Notes under the pieces: generated by a model
What the model was told of the DNA's origin: nothing
The model's input: only the letters and a program-made list of their open reading frames with translations
Database searches by the model: none
Made by a program: the position numbers and the translations under genes
Assembly (NCBI GenBank): GCA_038316385.1
Contig: JBBQAN010000001.1
Location: forward strand, 62,001 to 126,000
Direction: 5' to 3'
Length of the DNA: 64,000 nucleotides
Origin: SZAS-103 sp038316385
Lineage (GTDB): Bacteria > Pseudomonadota > Gammaproteobacteria > Xanthomonadales > Xanthomonadaceae
Part shown: positions 61,554-64,000 of the stretch, in pieces
Layout: the number at the start of each line of letters is the position of its first letter
Numbering within the stretch: position 1 is the stretch's first letter

Positions 61554-62582
61554 ATGAATCGCACGTCGCTCACCCGTTATCTGATCGAGGAACAGCAGGC
61601 CGGCCGCATCAATGCCGACCTGCGCTTGTTGATTGAAGTCGTCGCGCGTGCGTGCAAGATGATCTCGATTGCGGTCGGCAAGGGCGATCTTGGCGGCGTG
61701 CTCGGCGATGCGGGCATGCCCGGCGTGCAAAGCATGAACATCCAGGGCGAGGCGCAGAAAAAACTCGACGTGTTATCGAACGAAATTCTGCTGGAAACCA
61801 ACGCGTGGGGCGGCCACCTGGCCGCGTGTGCGTCGGAGGAAATGGAGCATAGCCAGCCGATTCCCGACACCTACCCGCGCGGCAATTACCTGCTGGTGTT
61901 CGATCCGCTCGATGGCAGCTCGAACATCGACGTGAACATCTCCGTCGGTACGATTTTCTCGGTCCTGCGCTGCCCGGATGGCGTGACCACCGCGACCGAC
62001 GAGCATTTTCTGCAACCAGGCAGCGCGCAAGTCGCGGCTGGGTACGCAGCTTACGGACCGAGCACGATGCTGGTGCTGACCATCGGCCACGGCACGCATG
62101 CGTTCACCCTCGATCGCGAGCAAGGCTCGTTCATCATGACGCGTCGCGAGATCCGGATCCCCGAAGAGACCCGGGAGTTCGCCGCGAACGTCTCTAACCA
62201 GCGCCACTGGGAAGCGCCGATGCAGCGCTATGTCAGTGAGATGTTGCAGGGCATGGAAGGTCCGCGCGGCAAGGATTTCAACATGCGTTGGGTGGCGAGC
62301 ATGGTTGCCGACGTGCACCGCATTCTCACCCGTGGCGGCGTGTTCATCTATCCACTCGATTCGAAGATCGCGGCGCAAGGCGGCAAGTTGCGGCTGCTAT
62401 ACGAAGCCAACCCGATGGCGCTGCTGGTCGAACAGGCCGGCGGCGCAGCGAGCACCGGGCGCGACCGCATGCTCGATGTGCAGCCGGTGAAACTGCATCA
62501 GCGCGTGCCTGTGTTCCTCGGATCGAAACGCGAAATCGAGCACGTCGTCGCGATCCATCGCGCGCACGACGCCAGCATCTGA
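61554..62582 (+). CDS. fbp: Class 1 fructose-1,6-bisphosphatase Fbp
   Basis: 342 aa. Gluconeogenic hydrolysis of fructose 1,6-bisphosphate. Motifs FDPLDGSSNIDVN (metal), GYAAYGPSTMLVL, GGVFIYPLDSK, and the substrate-binding region; sequence resembles the proteobacterial type. Start ATG at 61554, then MNRTSLTRYLIEEQQAGR. Confidence 0.96.
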   Translation: MNRTSLTRYLIEEQQAGRINADLRLLIEVVARACKMISIAVGKGDLGGVLGDAGMPGVQSMNIQGEAQKKLDVLSNEILLETNAWGGHLAACASEEMEHSQPIPDTYPRGNYLLVFDPLDGSSNIDVNISVGTIFSVLRCPDGVTTATDEHFLQPGSAQVAAGYAAYGPSTMLVLTIGHGTHAFTLDREQGSFIMTRREIRIPEETREFAANVSNQRHWEAPMQRYVSEMLQGMEGPRGKDFNMRWVASMVADVHRILTRGGVFIYPLDSKIAAQGGKLRLLYEANPMALLVEQAGGAASTGRDRMLDVQPVKLHQRVPVFLGSKREIEHVVAIHRAHDASI

Positions 62583-62729
62583 GCGCGATCCGCGCACTCC
62601 TGCAACGTCATGTGATGCGGCGGTCGCTCGATTGTCGGACCCATTCATGGATGGACGCGCGGCGTTGCACGCTGCCAGTCGCGGACGAATGGGCTAGACT
62701 GCGCGCGTCCGACTCAGCGAAGACAAACC

Positions 62730-63032
62730 ATGGCCTGGATTTTGTTGTTGCTCGCGATCGCCTGTTTCGTGGCGACCTTCTTCACGACCTCGATCGCGCT
62801 CGGGGCGTTGTGCCTGGTGCTTGCGCTGGTGCTGATGGTGGCCGCGATGATGATGCTGTTGTCGGTGCGGGTCGATAACGCGACCCGCAGCGCGCCCATG
62901 CTGTCTCCGGAAGAGTTGCGCGTGCTGCGCGAGCAGGCCGAACGTCAGCGCAATGCCGTGGCCGCCTCCGACGCAATCGATCACCCGAATACGTCCAATG
63001 AAATCGGTACACCGCCTCCGCCGCAAGCGTAG
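62730..63032 (+). CDS. Small two-helix membrane protein of unknown function
   Basis: 100 aa. Two hydrophobic helices (about 3-21 and 26-46, MAWILLLLAIACFVATFFTT onward), followed by a charged tail with LSPEELRVLREQAERQRN. No family recognised. It lies between fbp and the GlsB-like gene on the same strand. Confidence 0.65.
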   Translation: MAWILLLLAIACFVATFFTTSIALGALCLVLALVLMVAAMMMLLSVRVDNATRSAPMLSPEELRVLREQAERQRNAVAASDAIDHPNTSNEIGTPPPPQA

Positions 63033-63103
63033 ACCGTGCTAGTCTCGGCATGGGTCGTTAACGGCCCGATTAAATCCCGATCACGGACGCGGAGGAAAAA
63101 CGC

Positions 63104-63364
63104 ATGGATATGACTGCACAAGGTCTCATCATCATCTTGTTGATCGGCGCAATCGCGGGCTGGTTGGCCGGTGTCGTAGTTCGCGGATTCGGCTTTGGCA
63201 TCGTTGGCAACATCATCGTGGGCATCGTGGGCGCGTTCCTGGCAAGCTGGCTGCTGCCGAAACTTGGCATCGGACTTGGTGGCGGTATCGTTGCTTCGAT
63301 CCTGTTTGCGTTCATCGGCGCTGTCGTCTTGTTGTTGTTGATACGCCTGATCAAACGGGCCTGA
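63104..63364 (+). CDS. GlsB/YeaQ/YmgE family stress response membrane protein
   Basis: 86 aa with three short membrane stretches: GLIIILLIGAIAGWLAG, GNIIVGIVGAFLASWLLP and IVASILFAFIGAVVLLLLIRL. The GWLAG...GFG-GNIIVGIVGAF pattern marks the family (transglycosylase-associated protein), induced by envelope stress. Start preceded by GGAGG. A terminator follows. Confidence 0.92.
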   Translation: MDMTAQGLIIILLIGAIAGWLAGVVVRGFGFGIVGNIIVGIVGAFLASWLLPKLGIGLGGGIVASILFAFIGAVVLLLLIRLIKRA

Positions 63365-63382
63365 CCCGAGCGCACTGTCGGG

Positions 63383-63412
63383 AACGGCGGCCGCGTGCCG
63401 CCGTTTTCGTTT
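63383..63412 (+). terminator. Rho-independent terminator after the GlsB-like gene
   Basis: AACGGCGGC (63383-63391) pairs perfectly with GCCGCCGTT (63397-63405) around CGCGT, followed by TTCGTTT. Confidence 0.8.
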
Positions 63413-63460
63413 CCGCGGCCATTCCTCTCGTTTTTAGACTCAGCGCCCGCAGGCCCGGCG

Positions 63461-64000
63461 ATGCATTGGCAGCCGATCACTCTGGATCAACTCGCGACGC
63501 AACAGAACATCGCCACTGGCGCGTTGCATGTCTGGTGGTGGCCCGACTCCTTGCAGCCGATCGCCGCAACACGCCGGCAGCGCACGGACGCGATCCTGCG
63601 CACGCTGCTCGCACGCTACGTGATGTTGACGCCGGACGCGCTGCGTTTCGGGCGCGAAGCCAAGGGCAGGCCGTATCTGTTGCATGCCGACGCACCGGAC
63701 TTCAATCTCAGCGATACTTCTGGCGGTTGCGTGCTCGCGGTCGCGGCAGGCGGGCGCATCGGCATCGACGTCGAGCGCCGCGACCGCAAACTTCCCGTTC
63801 ACCGATTGGCGGCGCGCTGGTTTGCCCCAGAGGAAACACGGGCATTGCGCGCATTGGATGCAGATGCCGCATGCAGAGCGTTCCTGAGTCTGTGGACAGC
63901 CAAGGAAGCTTCGTGCAAGGCCACCGGAACCGGCATTTACGGGCGCCTTGCTGCGTGGCGTTTCGCCATTGACGACGAGGCCGCGCCTCCGCACGCACTG
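63461..64000 (+). CDS. 4'-phosphopantetheinyl transferase (Sfp type), 3' end cut
   Basis: The frame from the ATG at 63461 stays open to the window edge (180 codons). The two Mg2+/CoA motifs are visible: IGIDVERRD and SLWTAKEASCKATGTGI. The N-terminal half reads HVWWWPDSLQPI, then GREAKGRPYLL and FNLSDTSGGCVL. It adds phosphopantetheine to carrier proteins; being Sfp-type it may serve a fatty-acid, polyketide or peptide carrier. Which one cannot be told. Usual length is about 220-240 aa, so 40-60 residues are missing. Confidence 0.88.
   Translation, partial: MHWQPITLDQLATQQNIATGALHVWWWPDSLQPIAATRRQRTDAILRTLLARYVMLTPDALRFGREAKGRPYLLHADAPDFNLSDTSGGCVLAVAAGGRIGIDVERRDRKLPVHRLAARWFAPEETRALRALDADAACRAFLSLWTAKEASCKATGTGIYGRLAAWRFAIDDEAAPPHAL

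Overview
The window reads as chromosomal DNA of a high-GC gammaproteobacterium of the Xanthomonadales (Lysobacterales), most likely close to Rhodanobacteraceae or Xanthomonadaceae. The basis is recognition of protein families rather than a search: an OleA that resembles the Xanthomonas enzyme closely, a hemD-hemX-hemY string, rhodanese-secB-gpsA, ntrB-ntrC next to glnA, and several small lipoproteins. Coding density is high and no gap exceeds about 300 bases. I saw no tRNA, rRNA, CRISPR array, insertion sequence or phage module. About 62 genes are supported; two carry frameshifts and one further fragment is a degenerate gene end.

Layout. 1-0.6 kb: cut-off NYN-domain nuclease in DNA of lower GC. 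0.85-5.4 kb: oleA, a DUF4156 lipoprotein and a large M16 metallopeptidase (all minus). 5.6-6.8 kb: frameshifted SDR and trmL. 7.0-10.8 kb (minus): kbp-like BON/LysM protein, gpsA, secB, rhodanese, a lipoprotein and a thioesterase. 10.8-14.3 kb (plus): hemD-hemX-hemY and a cupin. 14.4-17.4 kb: thiolase, unknown protein, GNAT. 17.4-22.0 kb (minus): ntrC, ntrB and glnA with a near-perfect sigma-54 promoter and an NtrC-like site, then a small Imm17-like membrane protein. 22.2-24.8 kb: uppP convergent with a CPA2 antiporter. 24.9-31.5 kb (minus): membrane protein, PEBP, YheT, PlsC, YkvA, lipoprotein phospholipase D, SixA, ParA. 31.7-34.3 kb (plus): Ycf46-like AAA ATPase, frameshifted 2OG-oxygenase and a TonB-receptor remnant. 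34.3-38.4 kb (minus): EAL response regulator and hybrid histidine kinase in one transcription unit. 38.6-43.4 kb: unknown protein, two flavoproteins, DUF3833 lipoprotein, DUF2383 protein. 43.5-46.0 kb (minus): MFS exporter and topoisomerase IB. 46.1-49.7 kb: ergothioneine locus (egtB-egtD with a divergent PLP enzyme). 49.7-52.6 kb (minus): osmoprotectant ABC transporter and folE. 52.8-55.4 kb: divergent HTH regulator and tandem-motif aspartic protease. 55.4-64.0 kb: rlmI, rhomboid protease, two EF-hand proteins, phhA, cls, fbp, two small membrane proteins and a cut-off phosphopantetheinyl transferase.

How genes work together. Nitrogen control is self-contained: NtrB/NtrC lie downstream of the sigma-54 promoter-driven glnA they are expected to activate. 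Envelope and lipid functions recur (UppP, PlsC, GpsA, two PLD-type cardiolipin synthase relatives, SecB, OleA). Stress functions include ergothioneine synthesis, betaine-type uptake, a Kbp-like potassium-responsive protein and GlsB. The most unusual items are a ~100-bp two-hairpin repeat found just upstream of two unrelated genes, an eroded TonB-receptor/2OG-oxygenase locus, an oleA without oleBCD neighbours, and a regulator/aspartic-protease pair that share an intergenic palindrome.
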